Of a DNA stretch of 64,000 nt, positions 45,940-57,288 are shown piece by piece. This DNA is from Linnemannia elongata. Lineage: Eukaryota > Mortierellomycota > Mortierellomycetes > Mortierellales > Mortierellaceae. Each line of letters opens with the position of its first letter. The stretch's first letter is position 1. The translations under genes were made by a program, and so were the position numbers. The stretch covers positions 186,001 to 250,000 of the forward strand of contig JAXBDG010000006.1 in the NCBI GenBank assembly GCA_036320915.1, given 5' to 3'. The notes beneath the pieces are model-generated. The model was not told the origin of the DNA, did not search any database, and saw nothing but the letters and a program-made list of their open reading frames with translations.

Positions 45940-48900
45940 CTAGGTGTCTTCCGTCTCGAACTCTTTAACTGTCATCGCTCCTCTTTTTTCCATAATATCC
46001 ATTCTCCTCCGACCTAGTAAGGCCTCGATCACCGCTCGGTCGGCTGTATGTGTATCATTCTGAACGCCAGGGCATCGTCCCTCCTCGTGCTCCGCCAGAG
46101 GCCGCCCGCACTCGCATTCATTCGCTCGGGGTTTCCGTCCATATATTTGTTGCCATTGGGACCTGGGCCGCTCCTCCGGGGGTTTGTGCTTCCGTCTTTC
46201 TGTGATACCCTGCTGTTTCTCCCATTCGACGGTTCTCTCGCATCGCGGTTTCCATATTTTTTCTCTGCCCTCCTTCTCGATGTACTTGCAGAATAGTCGG
46301 CTGACGTGTTCGGCAACGCTCTTGGGCATCTCCTTGAAGACTTTGGCCCACTCAGTGGCAAGAGCCTTGGGTACGAGTCCTCTGAGTATGTGGCAGACCG
46401 TCCACTCCTCATCGCCCGTGTATCCTTCATTACGGTCCTCCGTGCTTGGCCATTGGACGATCCTCCTCAGCGCCGCTTTGCATGCTCTGACGCTCGTCGC
46501 TACCCACCCAATCTCCTTGGGCTCTGTTTCTCCCTCCTTCCTTCTCTTCTTCCTCTCTCTGTTGTAGTGTTTCGTGGCAATCTCTCCCCAGAAGTCGATC
46601 CTCCCGAGTCCGTCCTTCCAGATTTCATCGTGGGCCTCCTTGCTCTCTGGGCATAACCATACGTGCTCATTGTCCTCCGTCGTCGCATGACACTGTCGGC
46701 ACTGATCGTTTTTGTACAGGTCTGGTCGTCGGGCATGAAGGGCGTCCATTGTTGGTAGCATGCCATGGATTTTCTTTATCCTGTGGCTGCGTAGTCGTGT
46801 GTCCTGCTGCGAACTGAAGAATGTGTGTACTGGTTTGTTGTTGTGGATAATAGCAAGAGTACCGAGCCAGTCTGTGCCTTCATAGTCCTGGATCGACCTC
46901 TTGTGCCTCTTGAGTGATCTCCATGTCTGGTGCCACCGTCTGGTTGTCTGCATCTTCAGGGCCTGTCTGGTATCGATCTCGAGTGTAGTGCCGGCCATTC
47001 TTGCTGTGTAACGCAGGTCGTCCTGATCCTCCGCTCTGACCTCCCACTCTTTTCCTACCAACGCCTGGGCCTCCTTGGCCGCTTTGTCTGCTGCCTCATT
47101 CCACTTGTCGCCGCGATGTCCCTTGACCCATTCGACGGTTGTGGATCCTGTCCGCTCGCTGCATATCCGCGCTACTATTGCCTATTCCACCGCGTAATCG
47201 CACCTCAGTTTGGCCCTCACCGACGCTCTCCTCCTGTTGACGACAATGTCATTGAACATCTTGACCACCTTTTGATTGTCGGATCGGATGCACACGTCCT
47301 GGTCTTGTGGTGTCGCGATGATGCCTGCTATGAGCCCCATGAGTTCAGGCTTGATGGATGATGCGAATCCTTTGACTGTTCCTTGTATGACCGGTTGCTG
47401 TTCTCCTGCCACCGCGAAAGCCATCGAGCACTTGGCCTTCCCAAGGTTGACCATTGATCCGTCCGAATAAATATATCGTACTCCTGGCTGTGTGTGTTTC
47501 CTCTGTTCCTCCATGGCCGCCTGTGTGGCCTCGTCCATGTTAATGTGGTTGTAGCTGTGTTTCGGTGTATTGCTTGCCGTATGATGTTGTATCCGTTCCT
47601 TGATGGCAATGAGCAGCGGGTAAGCCTCCGCCTCCACTTCCTTTAGCCGAGCCTTTACCGCGCGCATTAGTCTCCGCTTGGGCGGGAGCGCTCGCTCTAC
47701 CTCCTGTCTCCGCCTGTCTAGCTCAGCCTGTTTCTCGGTCTTCTTTCGACGCTTCTCCTCCTCTGCGGCCTCCTTTGCTGCCTGTTGTCTGAATTTGTCT
47801 CTGACCTCCTTCTCTCGTCGAATCTTTGTGTGACGGTCAATAATCTGATTGCGTCTCTCCCTGAACGCCCTCAAGTTCGCCCTGTCCACTGCTTTGTCTC
47901 CTGTCGCCTTGGGTGGGGTCCATGGGATTCTGGGTTTTTCTGGCGTTTGCTGTAGTAAGTCGATGGTGCGTGTTGTTTCTGGTGTTCTGTTTTGTGTGGT
48001 TGGTTGTGTTGTTGGTTGTGTGGTTGGTTGTGTTGCTGGCAGTGAAAGGGGTGACGAAAAAGAGAAGGAAGAAGAAAAAGAGGGGGAATCTAAATCTACA
48101 ATTGGGGGTTGGGTTGACTGTGAAGAAACAAAAAGGGAGGGTTGTGTGTGTTCGGATTGTGCTGACGAGTTGTGAGTGGGAAAGAATATATTGGGCATAC
48201 AAAAAGTAAGGGGTGAAGAAATTAAGAAAGGGGAATTCAAATCTGAAAGTGACGAGGAAGAAACCGAACCCAAAATACCCTCTTGTAGGTCCTTTTCTTT
48301 TTCTTTTTCTTTTTCTTTTTCTTGTTCTTGTTCTTGTTCTTTTTCTTGGCTTCGACAGCGATGCTCCAATGGACCGTGGCTGTCGTCGCTTATCGCAACC
48401 GCCCTTTCCCTACCTCTTATCACCTCTTGATCGCTGCCGTCTTCTTTTCTTTTTCCGTTCTTTTCTCTGTTGTTGTCTTTTTCTTGTTGATTTTGTTGTT
48501 GTTGTTCCATCGGCGGCTCCTCCTCATCTTCGCTTCCGAACTCCCACAAGACGACCTCTTCCTCCTCGGCATCTTCCTGTGTTTCGCAAGCGTGCCCCTG
48601 GTTCTCCTCCTCGCGCTCCCCCACACGATTCATCTCGATCTGCGGGAACTCTGAAATGGCCTGACACACCGCTGCAAACCATACTCTGTCTCCTTTGATC
48701 CCATGTGTACGCGCAACTTCTTTCCACGGTCTGGTGTGACTCCGATCCTCGTTGATTATATCCTCCAGGTAAAAGACCTTGTCCCTCTCCATCCACTTGC
48801 TGTGCTTCACGTATATCTCAGGTGTCAGTACCTTTGACAACAGCACTCGTTCGCCCTCCTTTGCGCTCACATCGCATAGATTGACGTCTCGTTCCACCAT

Positions 48901-51900
48901 TAGCTGGCACACTCTGGCGATGAGGTTGTGTTGGGTGTACTTGCTGGCGATGGCCGGATTGGAAAGTGGGGATTCCCGCAGTCTTGCCGCCCTTTGCAGG
49001 TCTTGAAGTCGGCAATGGGTTAGGTCTCCTATGAGCCCTTTCTGGGTGCTTCTCAGATGCAATGTGCTGACGTGTTGTTCGGCGAGAGCGTCCTTGAGGT
49101 CCCGTAGTCCGTACAGCCTTGTGTGGTGCAATATACTGGCTGGTGTTGAGCTGGGTAAACCGAGTTTTTGTCGCACGACCGTCCTGTATTTCTTGGAGAT
49201 GCGTTCTATGACTGTCCATGTTGGGATCTGCGCTGTCATCCGGTAGAGCAGCCTTGGGATAAGAACCGCGTTGATGATATAAATACACTGTTTATCGGTG
49301 ACCGATTTCCTGAGCAGGATCTCGCATACCGTCTCCGTTTCCTCCATTGCCATAGCAGCTGTTGTTTTGGCCGATCCATCCGCTGCAAGCCACACCCCTA
49401 GGACTCTCGACGCTTTGCTTGCCACCTGTGGCTGAATCGAACTTCCTCCATAGTTGATGTTGTCGATGTGTGTTGGGTTGATTGCTAGTAATTCTGTTTT
49501 CTTGCCGTTGATCTCGATGCCGTGCATCCCAAAGAACTCCGTGCCGACGTCGGTCATCCTTGTGAGTTCTGTGTGTCCTGGTCCCACGAGGCTGGTATCG
49601 TCCACGAAGGCCAAGTCCGAAACCATGGGTGGCGCCTTTCCAGGGGCCGGCGGTGTCGACATTGTGTACCCCATTCCCAATGAGTCGATGGCACACAGTA
49701 GGGGGTCGTATGCTATCCTCCACAGGAGTGGACATTCCACGCCGCCTTGGTCTAGACCGCACATCGGTTTGTACTTGTCGGTCAATCCATAACTGGTAAT
49801 CACTCGGTTGCTTTTGTTCTTGGTAATAAACAACAGCAGGTTCTGAAAGCTTTCTGGCACCTTCAAGCGTTGGAGGGCCAGGGCTAGCATCCCCCCCTCA
49901 TGGCAGTTGACCGAATCGTAGCACCGACGCATATCCTGGAGTAAGACCCAGACCTCCTTCTTGTGTTGTCGCGCGTCCTCCATGACGGCATTAAGAGCGT
50001 GGATGGGATCTGCTGTTGATGTCCCCTTTAATACCGAGAAGTTGGCTCCTTTTAGAATATTGTGTTCCAGCATGGTAGTTGAGAGGCGTTCTGTCAGGAT
50101 CGAAAACAGAATTTTTCGCCCATGTTCCAGGAGTGTGATCGGTCGAACGTCGGCAAGGCTTCCCGTCCATGGGTTGGTCTTGGAGAGGCAGAAGATCACA
50201 CCTTCCGTCCACTGCAGGGGTATCTTTTGGTATTGGACACAAGCTTTCACTATCCCGTAAAAGAGACGTGTTGCCATTTCCCCCATATGTATCAACAGTT
50301 CTTTCGTTACCTTTGATGCCCCTGCTGCTTTACCAGAAGGTGCAGCGCTCACTGCTCGTTCTATCTCAGCGTCACTTGGCACATCTAACAGGTGGTCATA
50401 CCATTCTGCTTCGACGTATTCAGCTGGCTGGTATATCTGCTCCCAAAGAGAACCTTTGGGGATACCCTTGCTCTGCCTTGGACCATGCCACTTTTCGAAG
50501 TATAGTCGGACATTCGTAAGGATATCGGATGGGTGGTCCGAAATGGATATGCGGTCATCAACCGTGATTTGCACACGGTCTAACGTAGCATGGCTGCGGT
50601 TTGTTTCGAGAATGCTTTGGATTGTAGATTTCGTGTTGGTTGAAAAACGCATGTCGCGCCTCTCAATAGCCTCTGCGATATCTTTGGTCTTCTGCTTTCT
50701 TTCTTCGTTCCGTCTGATGCGTTGCTGCTCGCTCCACTCGTTCTTAACTGTGTTGCGCCATTGTTCCCATTCATTGCGCTCAGCTTGTAATTCCGGTGGT
50801 TCTGCAATTCTGGTCTCCGGGAAATCTGTTTTGACCTTGTTCCACACATTGCAAATGGTTTCATGGGCAGCCATCTGTCGTCTCTCCTTACCCTGGGGTG
50901 GGCAATTGGGATTGACAAACCAAACGTGTGATAGTCTCAGCAATTCTCCGTGGCAGCGTCCTCTCCGGTAGTTTTGTACATTGGTACGATAGGCCATACT
51001 CTGTTTCCCCACTCGTTTCCGAGGGAGGGTTTCCAGAGCCACATCCATGATTGCCGCTGCGAGGTTATCCCATGCAAAGTCGATCATGTTCTCCGCTAGG
51101 ATCGGGGCTTCCCTTGGATTTGATGTGTCCGTTTCCATGATATTGATCCCCGTGGATCCCTGTGTCATTTTTGCAACCAAGACCTGTTCGAGTCGAATAG
51201 AAAATGATTCCCATTGTTCCTCTGAGGCTTCGTCAACCTTTACTTTATGTTCTAGAGAGCTATATTGCTCTAGAATATGAAGTGGGGTTGGTGTCACTAG
51301 AGTCCGCACATCTAGTTCTGCAAAAACGCATTTGTGATCCGAGTGAATGCCGCCCTCCAAGGGCATCATTCCTGCTTCCGTCAGGCCACCTTTCAGACCA
51401 CCCGCTAGCCAGATCATGTCTAATCTGCTAATGTCACGAAAGGAATAAGCGCGGGTCTCTGGATGAAGCTCGCGGAAGCTATCTGTGAATTGGTTTTCCA
51501 CCAACCACTCCAGAAGACCGTTTTCTATGTTAGTATTTTGTTTCTTTTCGTTCGACCGATCGAGTGAGGGGTTCACTACACCATTAAAATCCCCGCACAC
51601 AATGGTCTCCATGCCTTTCTCTTTTGCCTCTTGAATTTCTTTTTTTGCCCACTCGGTTAACTCTTGAAGCTCTCTTTTCCTCTCTTCGTCTCTACTTGCA
51701 GGAACATAACAGTTCACTATCCGAAAGTGGGCCCCCAAATGATATCCAAAATCTAAAGAAATGCCTCTACCGTTGTGTGTATTTCTTCTTATGATGTGTT
51801 TTTGCCATGATTCTTTTACTAAGAATGCTACTCCCGCTCCCATCTCTCTGGTCTTTGCATTTGCCCAAAAGCCGGTATATTGGCTCCGTTCGTTTTTATC

Positions 51901-52083
51901 AAATAACAAGTATTTTGTAGTTTTGTCCGCTTGCAGTTTCGTTTCTTGGCACGCTATAATATCGAAATTCCCGATATCCACGCCCCATCTTGCCACCGCT
52001 TTAAAAAACCCATATTCCCTTGCCCCTTGCACGTTGATGGATGCGATGCGAAGGTACCCGTTGGTGTTTGTGGTGTCTGTCAT
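45940..52083 (-). CDS. LINE ORF2: endonuclease, reverse transcriptase and RNase H, one in-frame stop
   Basis: From ATG 52083 the frame codes 1633 residues to TAG at 47184-47182, then continues in the same frame to a second stop at 45942-45940 (2047 residues in all if read through). N-terminus: apurinic-endonuclease-like domain with ASINVQGA, ACQETKLQ, VCGDFNG and SDHK. Middle: reverse transcriptase with RPITLLEHGRKI, LLQDMRRCYDSV, LDQGGVECP and the active-site box AFVDDTS. A highly charged linker rich in EKEKEQ follows. Then RNase H: YIYSDGSM, the Glu in KPELMGL and the Asp in RSDNQKVV; the TAG falls shortly after, while the fourth catalytic region KGHRGDKWNEAAD lies beyond it. The C-terminal part has the zinc-binding CRQCHATTEDNEHVWLC. 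The protein would nick the target and copy its RNA into DNA. The premature stop removes the RNase H end and the zinc motif. Confidence 0.93.
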
Positions 52084-53921
52084 TATTGATGGTTAGGGGA
52101 TGATGATGTGTTCGCTCCGTTGGTTTGACCCGTTTCTACAATTGTTTGAGGTACGCTGAGGAAAGGAGAGAATTGCGTGTTCTCATTACGACTCATGACC
52201 TGTGCGATTTTCCTGTTATAACTCTCAAATGACTCAGCGATGCTTGGAGCTTGCGCCGTTTGCCTACTTTGCTCTTCATCTGCTTGTTGGGCTGCTGCTA
52301 CTCCTCTGGATGGTTGTTTTCTCCTTTTGATTTCATCTTTTGCTCCCTCTGTTTCAGTTGCCATATCCTCTTTTAACATTTTAAGTGCTACCCATGTCTC
52401 CATCCTAATATTCAACATTGCACTGGTCATAGCCTCTGCCACCGCTGTTGCTACAATGGTACCAATTTTTTCTTCCATACTAATCATCTTGTTTTGTGTA
52501 TTTTCTTGTTCCATTTTTTCTCTCCTTTCCGCTGCTTCCCGAATTTCTAGTCTCTCTTGCAGGTTCTTGATCATTGCTTGCTGTTGCTGAATTTGTCTTT
52601 TCAGTTCCTCAATGTTTTCTTGGTTGGCGGTGTTTGCACTTACCTGGTTCATCTGTGCTTCCTTACTTTTCTGGGTTTTGTCCTGCTTCACCATCGAGCT
52701 ATATGCCGGGCCTATCTGATTAGGTTGGGCTACGGCTTGCGCCTTGGGCACCGCCCCATTGTAACGATTTTTGTTAGTAGACGGGGGGGCCACCGCGTTG
52801 GCTGCTCGTGGTGTCGCTACACGTCTAGCAGCCCGCTCTTTCCACAGCGCCACTTCTGGGCATGTTGCGATCAAATGGTCTGGCGATCCACACTCGTTGC
52901 ACAACTTAGTTCCCACCTCAACCCACTGCATAATAGTGTTGCCGAATGAGAAATTCTTCCCGGTCAATTGGTCGAACGTCTCCTTGGAAGTGAACGAAAA
53001 GAATGCCTCCCTCTTTCTGCGTGTCATATTAAAATTGAATGGTATGGTAACCGAGCAATTTCCAAATTTGCTGCACAGACTTTTTAGGGTCAGAGGTGTC
53101 GCATGTCTGGGGAGGTTTGTCAACTTACGGTCCAGGTCTTTGTGAAAGACAATCTCTTCGTTTCCTAGTCTTGTGATCCGTCCCGAGTCATTCCCGACGA
53201 ACATGACTCTTGTAGCTTGCTCTTGCAATTCCTTGACCGGTCTGTCGGTAACGAAAGTGACAGTGGCCGCTACCATTGCACCGTATCTCTTGTGAGCAAT
53301 GTCGACGAATTCGACTTCCCCCAGAGGGGTGAATGCTCCTCTGATTTTGTCCTTGGTTGTTCCTGGTTGGAGTGAGGTAATCTCGACTTGGCGCCCTCTG
53401 TTCTCGGCTGCCATTGTGTCCGTGTATAGAGTGAAGCGTGCTGGGGGTCGTTCCTCCTGAGTGTCCTCCCCAGCCTGGTTGTCGTTATCCGTGTTCGGAT
53501 TCTTGTAGGCCAGTGCAAGGAGATGTGCCTTGGAACGCTCGTCGCTGAGTTTGACAGACAGGTATCTCTCCGTTTTGTTGCTGCCGACTTGGAGGTATCG
53601 GATGGTGGGTTTGCCGATAATGGTGACTTGTCCTGTCAGATCATAAAGGAGACTGTTGACCGGGTCCTTGACCGCTCTGCCAGCATTGTACTCTGACTCC
53701 TTGATGACGAATTCCTGGATGCCGGTGTCGATGCTGAATTCAGTTAGCTCCTTGGTGGGTTCTGCAAGGCTGGTAGGGGTTTCTGTGACTTGCGTGTCGG
53801 TGTCACCGCTGTCACCATGCAGCATGTCGACGTCGCCCCCATTGAGGGGTAAAAGCTGGAAGCCGCCTGTCGATGGTTTGTTGGACCGGTGCTGCTGTGT
53901 TTGTTGATGTTGTCCGGTCAT
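52083..53921 (-). CDS. LINE ORF1: nucleic-acid-binding protein (612 aa)
   Basis: The frame runs uninterrupted from ATG 53921 to TAA at 52085-52083. The middle part has an RRM-like stretch (REVEITSLQPGTTKDKIRG-type, about residues 175-260) and one CCHC zinc knuckle, CNECGSPDHLIATC, near residue 340. Then follows a strong coiled coil (IEELKRQIQQQQAMIKNLQE, about 440-480) rich in Gln, Glu and Lys. This is the usual ORF1 plan: a trimerising, RNA-binding chaperone that coats the element's own RNA. Its stop codon overlaps the ORF2 start as TAATG, so the ORF2 protein may be made by reinitiation after ORF1. No defects are seen. Confidence 0.9.
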   Translation of the reverse strand: MTGQHQQTQQHRSNKPSTGGFQLLPLNGGDVDMLHGDSGDTDTQVTETPTSLAEPTKELTEFSIDTGIQEFVIKESEYNAGRAVKDPVNSLLYDLTGQVTIIGKPTIRYLQVGSNKTERYLSVKLSDERSKAHLLALAYKNPNTDNDNQAGEDTQEERPPARFTLYTDTMAAENRGRQVEITSLQPGTTKDKIRGAFTPLGEVEFVDIAHKRYGAMVAATVTFVTDRPVKELQEQATRVMFVGNDSGRITRLGNEEIVFHKDLDRKLTNLPRHATPLTLKSLCSKFGNCSVTIPFNFNMTRRKREAFFSFTSKETFDQLTGKNFSFGNTIMQWVEVGTKLCNECGSPDHLIATCPEVALWKERAARRVATPRAANAVAPPSTNKNRYNGAVPKAQAVAQPNQIGPAYSSMVKQDKTQKSKEAQMNQVSANTANQENIEELKRQIQQQQAMIKNLQERLEIREAAERREKMEQENTQNKMISMEEKIGTIVATAVAEAMTSAMLNIRMETWVALKMLKEDMATETEGAKDEIKRRKQPSRGVAAAQQADEEQSRQTAQAPSIAESFESYNRKIAQVMSRNENTQFSPFLSVPQTIVETGQTNGANTSSSPNHQ

Positions 53922-54221
53922 GGTTCAATGGAATGGAACGCTGGGGTGGGTTTTTTAGGGCAGGTAGGTTGGATTTCGGTGGAAGGGGAAGGAAACTGCC
54001 GAAAAAAAGGTCGATCAGATGACCTTAAGAGGTCTTTGCTGGGTGAAATGTGAGTGATTGGTGGAAAAAAATAGATGATGATGACGCTTTCGAGGAGGTG
54101 AATCCAGAAACTGTGTCGACACCCTTGAAGGATCGATGCAGCGCTGGGAATCTTGCTTGGAAGAGTGTGAAATCAGATGCTCGCACTTTTATGCGAAGGA
54201 AAGGTAACACATTCCAGCTCT

Positions 54222-54393
54222 TGGAATTGAATGCAACATTCATTCATTCTGGATTCATCACGTGACCCGCCACCAACCAGGATTTTGCTATCAACCAACG
54301 CGACTGGATTTCTAGCTGTACTTTTATGGATGTAAGTTTACTCCTGTTGGTACTCGTGGGATCTAGGCCGGTACCTACAAAGGGCTACTTGCC
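54222..54393 (+). other. Strip of pre-insertion host sequence between LINE and pogo element
   Basis: 172 bp that joined directly to 45707 before the LINE arrived, and to 56913 before the pogo-like element arrived. No open frame or motif of its own is recognised. Confidence 0.6.
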
Positions 54394-54436
54394 TACACTC
54401 TTTTTTTCGATTTGCCGCATTTTCACTATGGCAAAT

Positions 54437-54728
54437 TGTCACAAGGCGACCGAGTAGTCGCCTTGAAAATGTGGGGAACGAAACGAGAGAATGAGGGAAT
54501 GAGGGAACTACGATTTAGATAGCTAGGGAACAATATGCTTTAATAAAGTGAGTCAACTTCGACTAAGGGACTAACTATGGAAGGTGGATACTATTTGTAC
54601 TGTTGTAAAGGTTTCTAGAGCTTTCTGTTAATGGTTGATTAGTAAGCACGGAAGGATCTCGAATATTGTTGGCGGTGAGAAGGATTGGTGGCGTCAGGTT
54701 GTCGTCATCTCAGAGTGAAACTCTGACA
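54437..54728. mobile_element. Solo LTR (292 bp) with TSD CAAAT, inside the pogo terminal repeat
   Basis: The segment starts TGTCACAAGG and ends CTCTGACA; CAAAT is duplicated at 54432-54436 and 54729-54733. Removing it and one CAAAT restores the left terminal repeat exactly as on the right. It contains AATAAA near 54542. It has the same plan as the solo LTR at 4280-4599. Confidence 0.88.
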
Positions 54729-54783
54729 CAAATGCGGTATTTCACTGAATTAAAATATATGCTCGTGGCTATTCAATCGATTT

Positions 54784-56699
54784 TTAATTTTGCATGGAAT
54801 TACGGACAACAAATCGTGCGACTGCTCGAGCCTTTGGGTCGTCGCTAGCAAGCCAATTCTCCACCTTCACCGCCAAGCTCTCTGCTCCGAATGTGGCCTT
54901 GAACAGGCTGTAATCGTCGGAATCGATGGAGGAACTCCGTTCTCGTTCTCGTGGCCTAAATAGAGCTTCTCTCATGGCCAACTTCTCGCGCACCGCCTTC
55001 CTTATCTCCTCTGCCAGATCCTGCGCATCCTTCTGGTTCTTTTCAAGGTTAAAGTTGAACCTTTCTCCGTCCAAGGCCGATGCAATAAAACGAAGAAAGT
55101 GTCGCTTCGTTTGTTGTTTGGCTGTCTCTGCGACTGGTGGATATATGGGTTGTCGCTCCTGCACATCTGCCGATCTCTCCTCGAGATTGTCAGCCATCAT
55201 CCTAGGAAGAACCTTTGTGGTGCGAAAACATTGTCGTAGTGTTGAAGCCTTCACTTGTGACCATGCGTATGGGATTAAACTCCACGCCTCGCCGTTGGTG
55301 ACCTTCGCTCCATGGGCATACTTCTTTACAATCGCCTGGTTGGTGAGCATCTCGACGTATTGTCGCTTGAAAACGCTAATAACACCAGCATCCAATGGTT
55401 GGGTGACAGATGTCGAGTTTGCTGGGAGACGTTCAAGACGAAGGCGTGTCCACTTCTGCCCTGTCAGCAGGTCGATGTTTCCAATGCCGCTGTGTGCTCC
55501 ACAGGAGTCGAAGAGAAGAAGACTTGGTGAAGAGAGACTGGTGTCGAGAAGGTGAAGCCACCCCTCAAAGAGCTGCTGGGTCATGTATCCCTTTGCATGC
55601 CTTATCGAGGTAATGGGGACTTGCTTGCATTGCTCAATGCCTCGAGCAAGATGCTCGCCTAAGTATCAAAACAGAGCGAAACATAGGAATGAGATTACAG
55701 ATCTTGTTTATATGGTGCAGCGAGTTTATATATATATTTACCAATAACGAGCGGCCTCAATGCCGGTATGTTTACTTCTCGTGCAAGTGAAGAACCAGTG
55801 GCATTGATACAAAAGAGAACTGACACCCGAGAGCCAGTTCCTCTTGTAGCCTTGGCACCCCTTTTGAGCTCTGGGATGCTATAGGAGCGGGCGGGCACCT
55901 CCAGCAGATACATCCCTGTCTCATCGCAATTGTAGATATCTTCAGGGTTGTATTCGGAGCAGATCTTGCGGATCTCGGCCATCCTTGGTTCGATTGCTTG
56001 CATGTCGACAGCGCCCGCCTCGCCTTTGAGATTGAAACTTGCGACGCAGTATTCTTCTTTCATCCGAGAAAGCCATGATGCTGTGAAGGACATGGTACGA
56101 CCAAGCGACATGCTTTGAGGAGCAATGTCATCGACAAGCACATGGAAGATGGTTTCAGCTGCAGCCTGGAGCTGTCGACCACTGATAATACCACTATCCT
56201 TTCGCACCTCGATCAGCCAGTCATAAACAGCCTGATCAATCAAGTATCGTGCCAACATAGATTGATCGTCAGAAAGCTTGCATTTATTGCCTCGACCATG
56301 GAGCACATCGCACTTGATCTTGTCGTAGTCCTTGTCCCATTGCTTGATCGAATCTCGATGGATATCTGCTTGTACAAATGAATGAAAGTTGGTGGGCGTC
56401 ACTCTAACATCCTTCTTCTGCCGGAGGTGGCGATAAATCTCCACGAGCTCCATACGATACCGAAGAGGAAACCCTTTTCCTCGATATTTACGGAGGTCAG
56501 TCGCCTGCGAAGGTTGACTTTTTAGAGATGAGCCAGCTCGTGCTTCTGCAAGCAGTGCACGGTGCAAGAGAGTTGGCGCGTCCTCACTTGCACTAGCAGA
56601 AGGGGCATTGTTTCCACTGCCCATAAGGGTTATGTCGGTGAGGGGCAAGCGTTGTGAGCGGGAGTTGGTGCCAGAGCTGGTTGTTCTATGCTTTGGCAT
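54784..56699 (-). CDS. Pogo-like (CENP-B/DDE_1) transposase (2 exons, 610 aa)
   Basis: Exons, minus strand: 56699-55742 and 55658-54784, joined in phase across an 83-nt GT-AG intron (PLVIG-EHLARG). The N-terminus (1-70) is Ser-rich and carries a basic stretch. Residues about 75-210 look like the paired helix-turn-helix and CENP-B-type DNA-binding region. The DDE_1 nuclease follows: IYNCDETG (Asp259), LLLFDSCGAH (Asp370) and SVTQPLDAGV (Asp409). All three acidic residues are present and the frame is uninterrupted, so the transposase looks intact. It should bind the 86-bp terminal repeats and cut at TA targets. The C-terminus is charged (PRERERSSS, about 530-540). The LTR in the left repeat does not touch the coding region but may block mobilisation. 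Confidence 0.93.
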
Positions 56700-56912
56700 C
56701 TTGGATAAAGACGTGAGAACGGGACGTGAGAAAACGGATGGGAGAAGAGTGGGTGTGAGAATATACTGTTGCTGATGAAGATATGAGGTAAACTCTGCGA
56801 GGATATAAAGTATATCTGACGTAACGATTGAATAGCCACGAGCATATATTTTAATTCAGTGAAATACCGCATTTGCCATAGTGAAAATGCGGCAAATCGA
56901 AAAAAGAGTGTA

Positions 56913-57288
56913 GAACCCTTGTCAACAAGCTCGTTGCCTTTTGCCCCATCTTCCTCATGGCCCACTTGCCTCTGCCATACGTCGTTGCCATTCCATTCTA
57001 GATGCCATTCACATTCTAGACCCTGCCCCATTCCTTTCCTCTTCATTTCGTCCTTAGTATAAATAGTCCCCCTGTCCTCTTGTTCTTGTTCCTCAGTCTG
57101 CAACAACTTACTTCCCCTACCTGTCTCCTGCACTCTAGTCTTCCCCTGCACACTCATTCTCCTGTCTTCATAAAAACAATAATAACATCAAAAACATATT
57201 CCATCACTTAAAGATCTGCCCTGTTCATCGCAGACACTGGGTATTGTCGATGCACTTGAACTGGGGCCTTTCGCTATGAAGGATCCTC
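56913..57288 (+). other. Leader region before the unrecognised gene
   Basis: Contains TATAAATA at 57058-57065, a pyrimidine-rich tract (57066-57165) that looks like a transcription start zone, an A-rich run (57172-57200) and, from about 57240, sequence that already reads as protein in the frame discussed for the next gene. Confidence 0.45.
57058..57065 (+). promoter_or_regulatory. TATA box
   Basis: TATAAATA, about 230 bp upstream of the ATG at 57289, followed by a CT/TTC-rich initiator-like zone. This is the best TATA match in the right third of the window. Confidence 0.55.

Larger units (their letters stand above)
45724..54205 (-). mobile_element. Full-length RNase H-bearing LINE (non-LTR retrotransposon), 16-bp TSD
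   Basis: An 8.48-kb element flanked by identical 16-bp direct repeats AACACATTCCAGCTCT (45708-45723 and 54206-54221). The poly-T at 45723-45736 is its poly(A) tail, so it runs on the minus strand. Order 5' to 3': 5' UTR (54205-53922), ORF1, ORF2 (endonuclease, reverse transcriptase, RNase H, cysteine-rich end) and a 200-bp 3' UTR. This plan (APE-like endonuclease plus RNase H) fits the I/Tad1 group of fungal LINEs. A 5'-truncated copy is at 30599-31058. It carries one in-frame stop in ORF2 and so is probably dead or needs readthrough. Confidence 0.93.
54396..56910 (-). mobile_element. Pogo/Tigger-like DNA transposon with 86-bp TIRs and TA TSD
   Basis: The left end (54396, CACTCTTTTTTTCGATTTG) and the right end (56825-56910) are inverted copies over about 86 bp, one base different in a T-run. 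TA lies on both sides (54394-54395, 56911-56912). The left repeat is interrupted between 54437 and 54728 by a solo LTR. The only gene is a two-exon transposase whose stop is just inside the left repeat. This is a structurally complete element of 2.2 kb plus the LTR. Confidence 0.93.

Noticed and set aside
47837..48698. Several long plus-strand frames
   Set aside because: They are antisense to the low-complexity linker of LINE ORF2.
54050..54265. 71-residue plus-strand frame with a protein-like look
   Set aside because: It crosses the LINE TSD at 54206-54221, so it joins transposon and host bases and cannot be an old gene.
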